64,000 nucleotides of DNA. Source: Hydractinia symbiolongicarpus. Its lineage: Eukaryota > Cnidaria > Hydrozoa > Anthoathecata > Hydractiniidae. Positions 39,901 through 53,175 of the stretch are shown piece by piece. A program made the translations under genes and the position numbers. The notes beneath the pieces were generated by a model. That model worked only from the letters and a program-made list of their open reading frames with translations. It did no database searches and was not told the DNA's origin. Each line of letters starts with the position of its first letter. Position 1 is the stretch's first letter. The stretch lies in assembly GCF_029227915.1 (NCBI RefSeq), contig NC_079880.1:27585501-27649500 (forward strand), written 5' to 3'.

Positions 39901-40708
39901 CATATTTGTACCAACATGTATTTAGTGAGTTTTTTCCGATATTACTAGGTTGTATCGCTTTTAACAGTGAAGCGATTGACTCTGGGAATTAATTGAACTG
40001 ATTCGGGACTGTGACCTTATATATGTGATAAATGAACCAATTGGACTCCAAGAAATAACATTCTTCTTAAATTGACATGATTGCTGGAAACCAGCGATTG
40101 TACTGGGCGCTGTGGTAGAGTTTTATTAAAAATTTAAGTTAAATAAGTCATTTTTTACTGTGGGAATAATCCCAGCCATTAGTTTGCACTGAAGAAATAG
40201 AGACAGTTTCAAAAATTACATTTCATTGACTTTCTAACTGTGTCAATCCGTTTGAGTTACAACGGTCGCCTCACATATTCGTACCAACATGTATTTATTG
40301 ATTTTTTTCCGATATTACTAGGTTGTATCGCTTTTAACAGTGAAGCGATTGACTCTGGGAATTAATTGAACTGATTCTGGAGAAATAGAGACAGTTTCTA
40401 AAACTACCTTTGATTGACTTTCTAACTGTGTCAATCCGTTTCAGTTACAACGGTCGCGTCACATATTCGTACCAATATATATTTAGTGATTTTCTTCCGA
40501 TATTTCTAAGTTGCATCGCTTTTAACAGCGAAACGATTGACTGTGGGACTTAATTGAACTAACTTTGGACTGTGACCTGATAAATATTATAAATGAGCTA
40601 GTTTGACTACAAGAAATAACATTCTCCTTAATTTGACATGATGGCTGGAACTAAGCGATTACACTGGGCGCTGTGGCAGCGCTTTATTAAAAATTTAAAT
40701 TAGAAAGT
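33955..40708. repeat. ~19-monomer higher-order block (6754 bp), copy 1
   Basis: Recurs at a shift of exactly 6754 bp through at least 33955-39260. The GGACCAATATCAGCCG variant at 34341 returns at 41095, and the identical 71-codon frame at 36746 returns at 43500. It includes two truncated monomers (joints at about 38056 and 40381). Adding the missing roughly 125 and 185 bp gives close to 19 monomer lengths. Confidence 0.85.
40373..40390. repeat. Truncated monomer joint (copy also at 47465)
   Basis: GATTCTGGA runs directly into GAAATAGAGACAG, removing about 185 bp from the middle of a monomer. The same joint lies 7092 bp downstream, in the second block copy. Confidence 0.8.
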
Positions 40709-43700
40709 CATTTTTTACTGTGGGACCAATCCTAGCCGTTATCGCGCGCTGAAGAAATAGCGACAGCTTCAAAAACTACATTTCATTGACTTTCTAACTG
40801 TGTCAATCCGTTTGAGTTACAACGGTCGCGTCACATATTCGTACCAATATATATTTAGTGATTTCTTCCGATATTTCTAAGTTGCATCGCTTTTAACAGT
40901 GAAACGATTGACTGTGGGACTTAATTGAACTAACTTTGGACTGTGACCTGATAAATTCTTTAAATGAGCTAGTTTGACTACAAGAAGTAACATTCCTCTT
41001 AATTTGACTTGATTGCTGGAATTCAGCGATTGCACTGGGCACTGTGGTAGTATTTTTTTAAAAAATTAAGTTAAGTAAGTCATTTTTTCCTGTGGGACCA
41101 ATATCAGCCGTTAGTTCGCGCTGAAGAAGTAGAGACACTTTCAAAAACTACATTTCATTGACTTTCTAACCGTGTTAATCCGTTTGAGTTACAACGGTTG
41201 CGTTACATATTCGTACCAACATGTATTTAGTGATTTTCTTCCGATATGACTAAGTTGCATCGCTTTTAACAGTGAAACGATTGACTGTGGGACTTACTTG
41301 AACTAGCCTTGGACTGTAACCTGATAAATATTATAAATGAGCCAGTTTGACTACAAGAAATAACATTCTTCTTAATTCGACATGATTGCTGGAACTCAGC
41401 GATTACACTCGGTGCTGTGGTAGCACTTTAATAAAAAATTAAGATAAATAAGTCATTTTTTACTGTGGGACCAATCCTAGCCGTTATTTCGCACTGAAGA
41501 AATATAGAAAGTTTTAAGAACTACATTTCATTGACTTACTAACGGTGTCAACCCGTTTGATTTACAACGGTTGCGTCACATATTCGTACCAACATATATT
41601 TAGTGATTTTCTTCCGATATTTCTAAGTTGTATTGCTTTTAACAGTGAAACGATTGACTGTGGGAAATAATTGAACTGATTCTGGAATTTGACCTTATAA
41701 ATGTGATAAATGAACCAATTGGACTCCAAGAAATAACATTCTTCTTAAATTGACATGATTGCTGGAAACCAGCGATTACACTAGGCTCTGTGGTAGGGCT
41801 TTATTTAAAAATTTAGATAAATAAGTCTTTTTTTACTCTAGGACCAATCCTGGCCGTTAGCACGCACTGAAGAAATAGAGACCTTCTCAAACACTACATT
41901 TCATTGACTTCTTGGCGGTATCAATCCGTTTGAGTTACAACGGTTACGTCACATATTCGTACCAACCTGTATTTAGTGATATCTTTTCGATATTACTAAG
42001 TTATATCGCTTTTAACAGTGAAACGATTGACTGTGGAACTTAATTGAACTAACTTTAGACTGTGACCTGTAAATGTGAGAAGTGAGCCAACTGGACCCAA
42101 GAAATAACATTCTTCTTAATTTGACATGATTGCCGGAACTTAGGGATTACACTGGGCGCTGTGGTAGCACTTCATTTAAAAATTTAGGTAAAAAAGTCAT
42201 TTTCCACTGTTGGACCAATCCTAGCCGTTATCGCGCGCTGAAGAAATAGCAACAGTTTCAAAAACTACATTTCATTGACTTACTAACGGTGTCAATCCGT
42301 TTGATTTACAACAGTTGCGTCACATATTCGTATCAATATATATTTAGTGATTTTCTTCCGATATTTCTAAGTTGCATCGCTTTAAACAGTGAAACGATTG
42401 ACTGTGGGACTTAATTCAACTAACCTTGGACTGTGACCTAATAAATATTATAAATGAGCCAGTTTGACTACAAGAAATAACATTCTTCTTAATTCGACAT
42501 GATTGCTGGAACTCAGCGATTACACTCGGTGCTGTGGTAGCACTTTATTAAAAAATTAAGATAAATAAGTCATTTTTTACTGTTGGACCAATCCTAGCCG
42601 TTATTTCGCACTGAAAAAATAGAGAAAGTTTTAAGAACTACATTTCATTGACTTACTAACGGTGTCAATCCGTTTGATTTACAACGGTTGCGTCACATAT
42701 TCGTACCAACATATATTTAGCGATTTTCTTCCGATATTTCTAAGTTGTATTGCTTTTAACAGTGAAACGATTGACTGTGGGACTTAATTGAACTGATTTT
42801 GGACTTTGACCTTATAAATGTGATAAATGAGCCAGTTTGACTACAAGAAGTAACAATCTTCTTAATTTGACTTGATTGCTGGAACTCAGCGATTGTACTG
42901 GGCGCTGTGGTAGAGTTTTATTTAAAAATTAAGTTAAATAAGTTATTTTTTACTGAGGGAATAATCCCAGCCATTAGTTTGCACTGAAGAAATAGAGACA
43001 GTTTTAAAAATTACATTTCTTTGACTTTCTAACTGTGTCAATCCGTTTCAGTTACAACGGTCGCGTCACATATTCGTACCAATACATATTTAGTGATTTT
43101 CTTCCGATATTTCTAAGTTGCATCGCTTTTAACAGCGAAACGATTGACTGTGGGACTCAATTGAACTAACTTTGGACTGTGACCTGATAAATATTATCAA
43201 TGAGCTAGTTTGACTACAAGAAATAACATTCTCCTTAATTTGACATGATGGCTGGAACTAAGCGATTACACTGGGCGCTGTGGCAGCGCTTTATTAAAAA
43301 TTTAAGTTAGAAAGTCATTTTTTACTGTGGGACCAATCCTAGCCGTTATCGCGCGCTGAAGAAATAGCAACAGCTTCAAAAACTACATTTCATTGACTTT
43401 CTAACTGTGTCAATCCGTTTGAGTTACAACGGTTGCGTCACATATTCGTACCAATATATATTTAGTGATTTCTTCCGATATTTCTAAGTTGCATCGCTTT
43501 TAACAGTGAAACGATTGACTGTGGGACTTAATTGAACTAACTTTGGACTGTGACCTGATAAATATTTTAAATGAGCTAGTTTGACTACAAGAAGTAACAT
43601 TCCTCTTAATTTGACTTGATTGCTGGAACTCAGCGATTGCACTGGGCGCTGTGGTACAGTATTTAAAAATTAAGTTAAATAATTCATTTTTTACTGTGGG

Positions 43701-45939
43701 AATAATCCCAGCCATTAGTTTGCACTGAAGAAATAGAGACAGTTTCTAAAACTAACTTTGATTGAATTTCTAACTGTGTCAATCCGTTTGAGTTACAACG
43801 GTCGCGTCACATATTCGTACCAATATATATTTAATGATTTTCTTCCGAAATTTCTAAGTTGCATCGCTTTTAACAGTGAAACGATTGACTGTGGGACTTA
43901 ATTGAACTAACTTTGGACTGTGACCTGATAAATATTTTAAATGAGCTAGTTTGACTACAAGAAATAACATTCTCCTTAATTTGACATGATGGCTGGAACT
44001 AAGCGATTACATTGGGCGCTGTGGCAGCGCTTTATTAAAAATTTAAATTAGAAAGTCATTTTTTATTGTGGGACCAATCCTAGCCGTTACCGCGCGCTGA
44101 AGAATTAGCGACAGTTTCAAAAACTACATTTCATTGACTTTCTAACGGTATCAATCCGTTTGAGTTACAACGGTTGCGCCACATATTCGTCCCCACATGT
44201 ATTTAGCGATAGTATTCGGATATTACTAGGTTGCATCCCTTTTAACAGTGAAACGTTTGACTGTGGGACTTAATTGAACTGATTTCGGACTTTGACCGTA
44301 TAAATGTGATAAATGAGCCAGTTTGACTACAAGAAGTAACAATCTTCTTAATTTGACTTGATTGCTGGAACTCAGCGATTACACTAGGCTCTGTGGTAGG
44401 GCTTTATTTAAAAATTTAGATAAATAAGTCTTTTTTTACTCTAGGACCAATCCTGGCCGTTAGCACGCACTGAAGAAATAGAGACCATCTCAAACACTAC
44501 ATTTCATTCATTTCTTGGCGGTATCAATCCGTTTGAGTTACAATGGCTTCGTCACATGTTCGCACCAACATGTATTTAGCGATAGTATTCTGATATTACT
44601 AGGTTCAGTGAAACGATTGACTGTGGGACATAATTGAACTAACTTTGGACTGTGACCTGATAAATATTATAAATGAGCTAGTTTGACTACAAGAAATAAC
44701 AATCTTCTTAATTTGACTTGATTGCTGGAACTCAGCGATTGTACTGGGCGCTGTGGTAGAGTTTTATTTAAAAATTAAGTTAAATAAGTCATTTTTTACT
44801 GTGGGAATAATTTAGTGATTTTTTCCGATATTACTAGGTTGTATCGCTTTTAACAGTGAAGCGATTGACTCTGGGAATTAACTGAACTGATTCTGGACTG
44901 TGACCATATAAATGTGATAAATGAAACAATTGGACTCCAAGAAATAACATTCTTCTTAAATTGACATGATTGCTGGAAACCAGCGATTACACTAGGCCCT
45001 GTGGTAGGGCTTTATTTAAAAATTTAGATAAATAAGTCTTTTTTTAATCTAGGACCAATCCTGGCTGTTAGCACGCACTGAAGAAATAGAGACCTTCTCA
45101 AACACTACATTTCATTCACTTCTTGGCGGTATCAATCCGTTTGAGTTACAATGGTTGCGCCACATATTCGTCCCCACATGTATTTAGCGATAGCATTCCG
45201 ATATTTCTAAGTTGTATTGCTTTTAACAGTGAAACGATTGACTGTGGGAAATAATTGAACTGATTCTGGAATTTGACCTTATAAATGTGATAAAAAAGCC
45301 AATGGTTCTCCAAGAAGTAACATTCTTCTTAATTTGACTTGATTGCTGGAACTCAGCGATTGCACTGGGCGCTGTGGTACAGTTTTATTTAAAAATTAAG
45401 TTAAATAAGTCATTTTTTACTGTGGGAATAATCCCAGCCATTAGTTTGCACCGAAGAAATAGAGACAGTTTCTAAAACTACCTTTCATTGAATTTCTAAC
45501 TGTGTCAATCCGTTTGACTTACAACGGTTGCGTCACATAATCGTACCAACATGTATTTAGTGATTTTTGTCCGATATTACTAAGTTGTATCGCTTTTAAC
45601 AGTGAAGCCATTGACTCTGGGAATTAATTGAACTGAATCTGGACTGTGACCTTATAAATGTGATAAATGAGCCAATTGGACTCCAAGAAATAACATTCTT
45701 CATAAATTGACATGATTGCTGGAAACCAGCGATTACACTAGGCTCTGTGGTAGCGCTTTATTTAAAAATTTAGATAAATAAATCTTTTTTTACTCTGGGA
45801 CCAATCCTGGCCGTTAGCTCGCACTGAAAAAATAGCAACAGTTTCAAAAACTACATTTTATTGACTTTCTAACGGTATCAATCCGTTTGAGTTACAACTG
45901 CTGCGTCACATATTCCTCCCCACATGCATTTAGCGATAG

Positions 45940-47020
45940 TATTCGGATATTACTAGGTTGCATCCCTTTTAACAGTGAAACGTTTGACTGTGGAACTTAA
46001 TTGAACTGATTTTGGACTTTGTCCTTATAAATGTGATAAATGAGCCAGTTTGACTACAAGAAGTAACATTCTTCTTAATTTGACTTGATTGCTGGAACTC
46101 AGCGATTGCACTGGGCGCTGTGGTACAGTTTTATTTAAAAATTAAGTTAAATAATTCATTTTTTACTGTGGGAATAATCCCAGCCATTAGTTTGCACTGA
46201 AGAAATAGAGAAAGTTTTAAAAATTACATTTCATTGACTTTCTAACTGTGTCAATCCGTTTGAGTTACAACGGTCGCGTCACATATTCGTACCAATATAT
46301 ATTTAGTGATTTTCTACCGATATTTCTAAGTTGCATCGATTTTAACAATGAAACGATTGACTGTGGGACTGAATTGAACTAACTTTGGACTTTGACCTTT
46401 TAAATGTGATAAATGAGCCAGTTTGACTACAAGAAGTAACAATCTTCTTAATTTGACTTGATTGCTGGAACTCAGCGGTTGTACTGGGCGCTGTGGTAGA
46501 GTTTTTTTAAAAAATTAAGTCAAATAAGTCATTTTTTAAGAAATAGCAACAGTTTCAAAAACTACATTTTATTGACTTACAAACGGTGTCAATCCGTTTG
46601 AGTTACAACGGTCGCGTCACATATTCGTACCAATATATATTTAGTGATTTTCTTCCGATATTACTAGATTGCAGCGCTTTTAACAGTGAAAAGTTTGACT
46701 GTGGGACTCAATTGAACTGATTTTGGACTTTGACCTTATAAATGTGATAAATGAGCCAGTTTGACTACAAGAAGTAACAATCTTCTTAATTTGACTTGAT
46801 TGCTAAAACTCAGCGATTGTACTGGGCGCTGTGGTAGAGTTTTATTTAAAAATTAAGTTAAATAAGTCATTTTTTACTGTGGGAATAATCCCAGCCATTA
46901 GTTTGCACTGAAGAAATAGAGATAGTTTCAAAAATTACATTTCATTGACTTTCTAACTGTGTCAATCCGTTTGAGTTACAACGGTCGCGTCACATATTCG
47001 TACCAACATGTATTTAGTGA
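45940..47020. repeat. Three-monomer segment duplicated at +2016 bp, copy 1
   Basis: Matches 47956-49036 at a shift of 2016 bp. Shared markers are TTTGTCCTTATAAATG, GGACTGAATTGAAC, the CATTTTTTAAGAAATAGCAA deletion joint (46530 and 48546) and the GATTGCTAAAACTCAGC variant. Confidence 0.8.
46526..46550. repeat. Truncated monomer joint (copy also near 48546)
   Basis: CATTTTTTA is joined to AGAAATAGCAACAG, losing the GTGGGACCAATCC...GCGCTGA part of the monomer. It is repeated 2016 bp downstream within the duplicated segment. Confidence 0.8.
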
Positions 47021-47955
47021 GTTTTTTCCGATATTACTAGGTTGTATCGCTTTTAACAGTGAAGCGATTGACTCTGGGAATTAATTGAACTGATTCGGGA
47101 CTGTGACCTTATATATGTGATAAATGAACCAATTGGACTCCAAGAAATAACATTCTTCTTAAATTGACATGATTGCTGGAAACCAGCGATTGTACTGGGC
47201 GCTGTGGTAGAGTTTTATTAAAAATTTAAGTTAAATAAGTCATTTTTTACTGTGGGAATAATCCCAGCCATTAGTTTGCACTGAAGAAATAGAGACAGTT
47301 TCAAAAATTACATTTCATTGACTTTCTAACTGTGTCAATCCGTTTGAGTTACAACGGTCGCGTCACATATTCGTACCAACATGTATTTAGTGATTTTTTT
47401 CCGATATTACTAGGTTGTATCGCTTTTAACAGTGAAGCGATTGACTCTGGGAATTAATTGAACTGATTCTGGAGAAATAGAGACAGTTTCTAAAACTACC
47501 TTTGATTGACTTTCTAACTGTGTCAATCCGTTTGAGTTACAACGGTCGCGTCACATATTCGTACCAATATATATTTAATGATTTTCTTCCGATATTTCTA
47601 AGTTGCATCGCTTTTAACTGTGAAACGATTGACTGTGGGACTTAATGAACTAACTTTGGACTGTGACCTGATAAATATTTTAAATGAGCTAGTTTGACTA
47701 CAAGAAATAACATTCTCCTTAATTCGACATGATGGCTGGAACTAAGCGATTACATTGGGCGCTGTGGCAGCGCGTTATTAAAAATTTAAATTAGAAAGTC
47801 ATTTTTTACTGTGGGACCAATCCTAGCCGTTACCGCGCGCTGAAGTATTAGCGACAGTTTCAAAAACTACATTTCATTGACTTTCTAACGGTATCAATCC
47901 GTTTGAGTTACAACGGTTGCGCCACATATTTGTCCCCACATGTATTTAGCGATAG

Positions 47956-49036
47956 TATTCGGATATTACTAGGTTGCATCCCTTTTAACAGTGAAACGTT
48001 TGACTGTGGAACTTAATTGAACTGATTTTGGACTTTGTCCTTATAAATGTGATAAATGAGCCAGTTTGACTACAAGAAGTAACATTCTTCTTAATTTGAC
48101 TTGATTGCTGGAACTCAGCGATTGCACTGGGCGCTGTGGTACAGTTTTATTTAAAAATTAAGTTAAATAATTCATTTTTTACTGTGGGAATAATCCCAGC
48201 CATTAGTTTGCACTGAAGAAATAGAGAAAGTTTTAAAAATTACATTTCATTGACTTTCTAACTGTGTCAATCCGTTTGAGTTACAACGGTCGCGTCACAT
48301 ATTCGTACCAATATATATTTAGTGATTTTCTACCGATATTTCTAAGTTGCATCGATTTTAACAATGAAACGATTGACTGTGGGACTGAATTGAACTAACT
48401 TTGGACTTTGACCTTTTAAATGTGATAAATGAGCCAGTTTGACTACAAGAAGTAACAATCTTCTTAATTTGACTTGATTGCTGGAACTCAGCGGTTGTAC
48501 TGGGCGCTGTGGTAGAGTTTTTTTAAAAAATTAAGTCAAATAAGTCATTTTTTAAGAAATAGCAACAGTTTCAAAAACTACATTTTATTGACTTACAAAC
48601 GGTGTCAATCCGTTTGAGTTACAACGGTCGCGTCACATATTCGTACCAATATATATTTAGTGATTTTCTTCCGATATTACTAGATTGCAGCGCTTTTAAC
48701 AGTGAAAAGTTTGACTGTGGGACTCAATTGAACTGATTTTGGACTTTGACCTTATAAATGTGATAAATGAGCCAGTTTGACTACAAGAAGTAACAATCTT
48801 CTTAATTTGACTTGATTGCTAAAACTCAGCGATTGTACTGGGCGCTGTGGTAGAGTTTTATTTAAAAATTAAGTTAAATAAGTCATTTTTTACTGTGGGA
48901 ATAATCCCAGCCATTAGTTTGCACTGAAGAAATAGAGATAGTTTCAAAAATTACATTTCATTGACTTTCTAACTGTGTCAATCCGTTTGAGTTACAACGG
49001 TCGCGTCACATATTCGTACCAACATGTATTTAGTGA
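47956..49036. repeat. Three-monomer segment duplicated at +2016 bp, copy 2
   Basis: Second copy of 45940-47020. It ends near 49036, where TTAGTGATTTTTTTCTG replaces TTAGTGAGTTTTTTCCG. Between the copies (47020-47955) lies a mosaic that resembles 39.9-40.4 kb and then 43.9-44.2 kb. Confidence 0.8.
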
Positions 49037-49755
49037 TTTTTTTCTGATATTACTAGGTTGTATCGCTTTTAACAGTGAAGCGATTGACTCTGGGAATTAA
49101 CTGAACTGATTCTGGACTGTGACCATATAAATGTGATTAATGAACCAATTGGACTCCAAGAAATAACATTCTTCTTAAATTGACATGATTGCTGGAAACC
49201 AGCGATTACCCTAGGCTCTGTGGTAGGGCTTTATTTAAAAATTTAGATAAATAAGTCTTTTTTTACTCTAGGACCAATCCTGGCCGTTAGCACGCAATGA
49301 AGAAATAGAGACCTTCTCAAACACTACATTTCATTCACTTCTTGGCGGTATCAATCCGTTTGAGTTACAATGGCTTCGTCACATGTTCGCACCAACATGT
49401 ATTTAGCGATAGTATTCTGATATTACTAGGTTCAGTGAAACGATTGACTGTGGGACATAATTGAACTAACTTTTGGACTGTGACCTGATAAATATTATAA
49501 ATGAGCTAGTTTGACTACAAGAAATAACAATCTTCTTAATTTGACTTGATTGCTGGAACTCAGCGATTGTACTGGGCGCTGTGGTAGAGTTTTATTTAAA
49601 AATTAAGTTAAATAAGTCATTTTTTACTGTGGGAATAATCCCAGCCATTAGTTTGCACTGAAGAAATAGAGACAGTTTCAAAAATTACATTTCATTGACT
49701 TTCTAACTGTGTCAATCCGTTTGAGTTACAACGGTCGCGTCACATATTCGTGCCA
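49022..49755. repeat. Two-monomer higher-order repeat (734 bp), copy 1
   Basis: Dimer of a CTCTGGGAATTAACTG monomer and a GACATAATTGAAC monomer. It recurs at +734 (49825 against 49091) and again at +733 (50558). Unlike the block copies at 38.06 and 44.81 kb, the GGAATAATCCCAGCC monomer is intact in the dimers. Confidence 0.82.
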
Positions 49756-50488
49756 ACATGTATTTAGTGATTTTTTTCCGATATTACTAGGTTGTATCGC
49801 TTTTAACAGTGAAGCGATTGACTCTGGGAATTAACTGAACTGATTCTGGACTGTGACCATATAAATGTGACAAATGAACCAATTGGACTCCAAGAAATAA
49901 CATTCTTCTTAAATTGACATGATTGCTGGAAACCAGCGATTACACTAGGCTCTGTGGTAGGGCTTTATTTAAAAATTTAGATAAATAAGTCTTTTTTTAA
50001 TCTAGGACCAATCCTGGCCGTTAGCACGCACTGAAGAAATAGAGACCTTCTCAAACACTACATTTCATTCACTTCTTGGCGGTATCAATCCGTTTGAGTT
50101 ACAATGGCTTCGTCACATGTTCGCACCAACATGTATTTAGCGATAGTATTCTGATATTACTAGGTTCAGTGAAACGATTGACTGTGGGACATAATTGAAC
50201 TAACTTTGGACTGTGACCTGATAAATATTATAAATGAGCTAGTTTGACTACAAGAAATAACAATCTTCTTAATTTGACTTGATTGCTGGAACTCAGCGAT
50301 TGTACTGGGCGCTGTGGTAGAGTTTTATTTAAAAATTAAGTTAAATAAGTCATTTTTTACTGTGGGAATAATCCCAGCCATTAGTTTGCACTGAAGAAAT
50401 AGAGACAGTTTCAAAATTTACCTTTCATTGACTTTCTAACTGTGTCAATCCGTTTGAGTTACAATGGTTGCGTCACATATTCGTACCA
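49756..50488. repeat. Two-monomer higher-order repeat (733 bp), copy 2
   Basis: Tandem second copy of 49022-49755, with a 1-bp difference in length and scattered substitutions. Confidence 0.82.
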
Positions 50489-50935
50489 ACATGTATTTAG
50501 TGATTTTTTTCCGATATTACTAGGTTGTATCGCTTTTAACAGTGAAGCGATTGACTCTGGGAATTAACTGAACTGATTCTGGACTGTGACCATATAAATG
50601 TGATAAATGAACCAATTGGACTCCAAGAAATAACATTCTTCTTAAATTGACATGATTGCTGGAAACCAGCGATTACACTAGGCTCTGTGGTAGGGCTTTA
50701 TTTAAAAATTTAGATAAATAAATCTTTTTTTAATCTAGGACCAATCCTGGCCGTTAGCACGCACTAAAGAAATAGAGACCTTCTCAAACACTACATTTCA
50801 TTCACTTCTTGGCAGTATCAATCCGTTTGAGATACAATGGTTTCGTCACATGTTAGCACCAACATGTATTTAGCGATAGTATTCTGATATTACTAGGTTC
50901 AGTGAAACGATTGAATGTGGGACTTAATTGAACTA
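50489..50935. repeat. Two-monomer higher-order repeat, partial third copy
   Basis: Continues the dimer pattern with more changes (GGCAGTATC, GTTTGAGATACAATGG, GTTAGCACC) until about 50935, where the 1118-bp trimer series begins. Confidence 0.72.
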
Positions 50936-50939
50936 ACTT

Positions 50940-52057
50940 TGGACTGTGACTTGATAAATATTATAAATGAGCTAGTTTGACTACAAGAAATAACATTCTT
51001 CTTAATTTGACTTGATTGCCGGAAACCAGCGATTACACTAGGCTCTGTGGTAGGGCTTTATTTAAAAATTTAGATAAATAAGTATTTTTTTACTCTAGGA
51101 CCAATCCTGGCCGTTAGCACGCACTGAAGAAATAGAGACCTTCTCAAACACTACATTTCATTCACTTCTTGGCGGTATCAATCCGTTTGAGTTACAACGG
51201 TTGCGTCACATATTCGTAACAACCTGTATTTAGTGATATCTTTTCGATATTACTAAGTTATATCGCTTTTAACAGTGAAGCGATTGACTGTGGAACTTAA
51301 TTGAACTAACTTTAGTTTGTGACCTGATAAACGTGAGAAGTGAGCCAACTGGACCCAAGAAATAACATTCTTCTTAATTTGACATGATTGCCGGAACTCA
51401 GGGATTACACTGGGCGCTGTGGTAGCACTTCATTTAAAAATTTAGGTAAAAAAGTCATTTTCTACTGTTGGACCAATCCTAGCCTTTATCGCGCGCTGAA
51501 GAAATAGCAACAGTTTCAAAAACTACATTTCATTGACTTACTAACGGTGTCAATCCGTTTGAGTTACAACTGTTGCGTCACATTTTCCTCCCCACATGTA
51601 TTTAGCGATAGTACTCGGATATTACTAGGTTGCAGCGCTTTTAACAGTGAAAAGTTTGACTGTGGGACTCAATTGAACTGATTTTGGACTTTGACCTTAT
51701 AAATGTGATAAATGAGCCAGTTTGACTACAAGAAGTAACAATCTTCTTAATTTGACTTGATTGCTGGAACTCAGCGATTGTACTGGGCGCTGCGGTAGAG
51801 TTTTATTTCAAAATTAAGTTAAATAAGTCATTTTTTACTGTGGGAATAATCCCAGCCATTAGTTTGCACTAAAGAAATAGAGACAGTTTCAAAAATTACA
51901 TTTCACTGACTTTCTAACTGTGTCAATCCGTTTGAGTTACAACGGTCGCGTCACATATTCGTACCAACATGTATTTAGTGATTTTTTTCCGATATTACTA
52001 GGTTGTATCGCTTTTAACTGTGAAGCGATTGACTCTGGGAATTAATTGAACTGATTC
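50940..52057. repeat. Three-monomer higher-order repeat (1118 bp), copy 1
   Basis: Trimer whose members are marked by AGTATTTTTTTACTCTAGG, by GTGAGAAGTGAGCCAACTGG and by GGGCGCTGCGGTAGAG. AGTATTTTTT occurs at 51081, 52199 and 53317, exactly 1118 bp apart. Confidence 0.85.
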
Positions 52058-53175
52058 TGGACTGTGACTTGATAAATATTATAAATGAGCTAGTTTGACT
52101 ACAAGAAATAACATTCTTCTTAATTTGACTTGATTGCCGGAAACCAGCGATTACACTAGGCTCTGTGGTAGGGCTTTATTTAAAAATTTAGATAAATAAG
52201 TATTTTTTTACTCTAGGACCAATCCTGGCCGTTAGCACGCACTGAAAAAATAGAGACCTTCTCAAACACTACATTTCATTCACTTCTTGGCGGTATCAAT
52301 CCGTTTGAGTTACAACGGTTGCGTCACATATTCGTAACAACCTGTATTTAGTGATATCTTTTCGATATTACTAAGTTATATCGCTTTTAACAGTGAAACG
52401 ATTGACTGTGGAACTTAATTGAACTAACTTTAGTTTGTGACCTGATAAATGTGAGAAGTGAGCCAACTGGACCCAAGAAATAACATTCTTCTTAATTTGA
52501 CATGACTGCCGGAACTCAGGGATTACACTGGGCGCTGTGGTAGCAATTCATTTAAAAATTTTGGTAAAAAAGTCATTTTCTACTGTTGGACCAATCCTAG
52601 CCTTTATCGCGCGCTGAAGAAATAGCAACAGTTTCAAAAACTATATTTTATTGACTTAGTAACGGTGTCAATCCGTTTGAGTTACAACTGTTGCGTCACA
52701 TTTTCCTCCCCACATGTATTTAGCGATAGTAATCGGATATTACTAGGTTGCAGCGCTTTTAACAGTGAAAAGTTTGACTGTGGGACTCAATTGAACTGAT
52801 TTTGGACTTTGACCTTATAAATGTGATAAATGAGCCAGTTTGACTACAAGAAGTAACAATCTTCTTAATTTGACTTGATTGCTGGAACTCAGCGATTGTA
52901 CTGGGCGCTGCGGTAGAGTTTTATTTCAAAATTAAGTTAAATAAGTCATTTTTTACTGTGGGAATAATCCCAGCCATTAGTTTGCACTAAAGAAATAGAG
53001 ACAGTTTCAAAAATTACATTTCACTGACTTTCTAACTGTGTCAATCCGTTTGAGTTACAACGGTCGCGTCATATATTCGTACCAACATGTATATAGTGAT
53101 TTTTTTCCGATATTACTAGGTTGTATCGCTTTTAACTGTGAAGCGATTGACTCTGGGAATTAATTGAACTGATTC
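52058..53175. repeat. Three-monomer higher-order repeat (1118 bp), copy 2
   Basis: Second tandem copy. It shares with copy 1 the ACTTGATAAATATT start of its first monomer, which copy 3 replaces with ACCTTATAAATGTG. Confidence 0.85.

Larger units (their letters stand above)
40709..47530. repeat. ~19-monomer higher-order block, copy 2 (longer by ~338 bp)
   Basis: Tandem second copy of 33955-40708. Alignment is at +6754 up to about 45.95 kb. After a stretch of looser match it is at +7092 from about 47.0 kb to 47.5 kb, so 338 bp (one truncated monomer) was added near 46.5 kb. The GATTCTGGAGAAATAGAG joint at 40373 returns at 47465. Identity by eye is very high over the first 5 kb. Confidence 0.82.
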
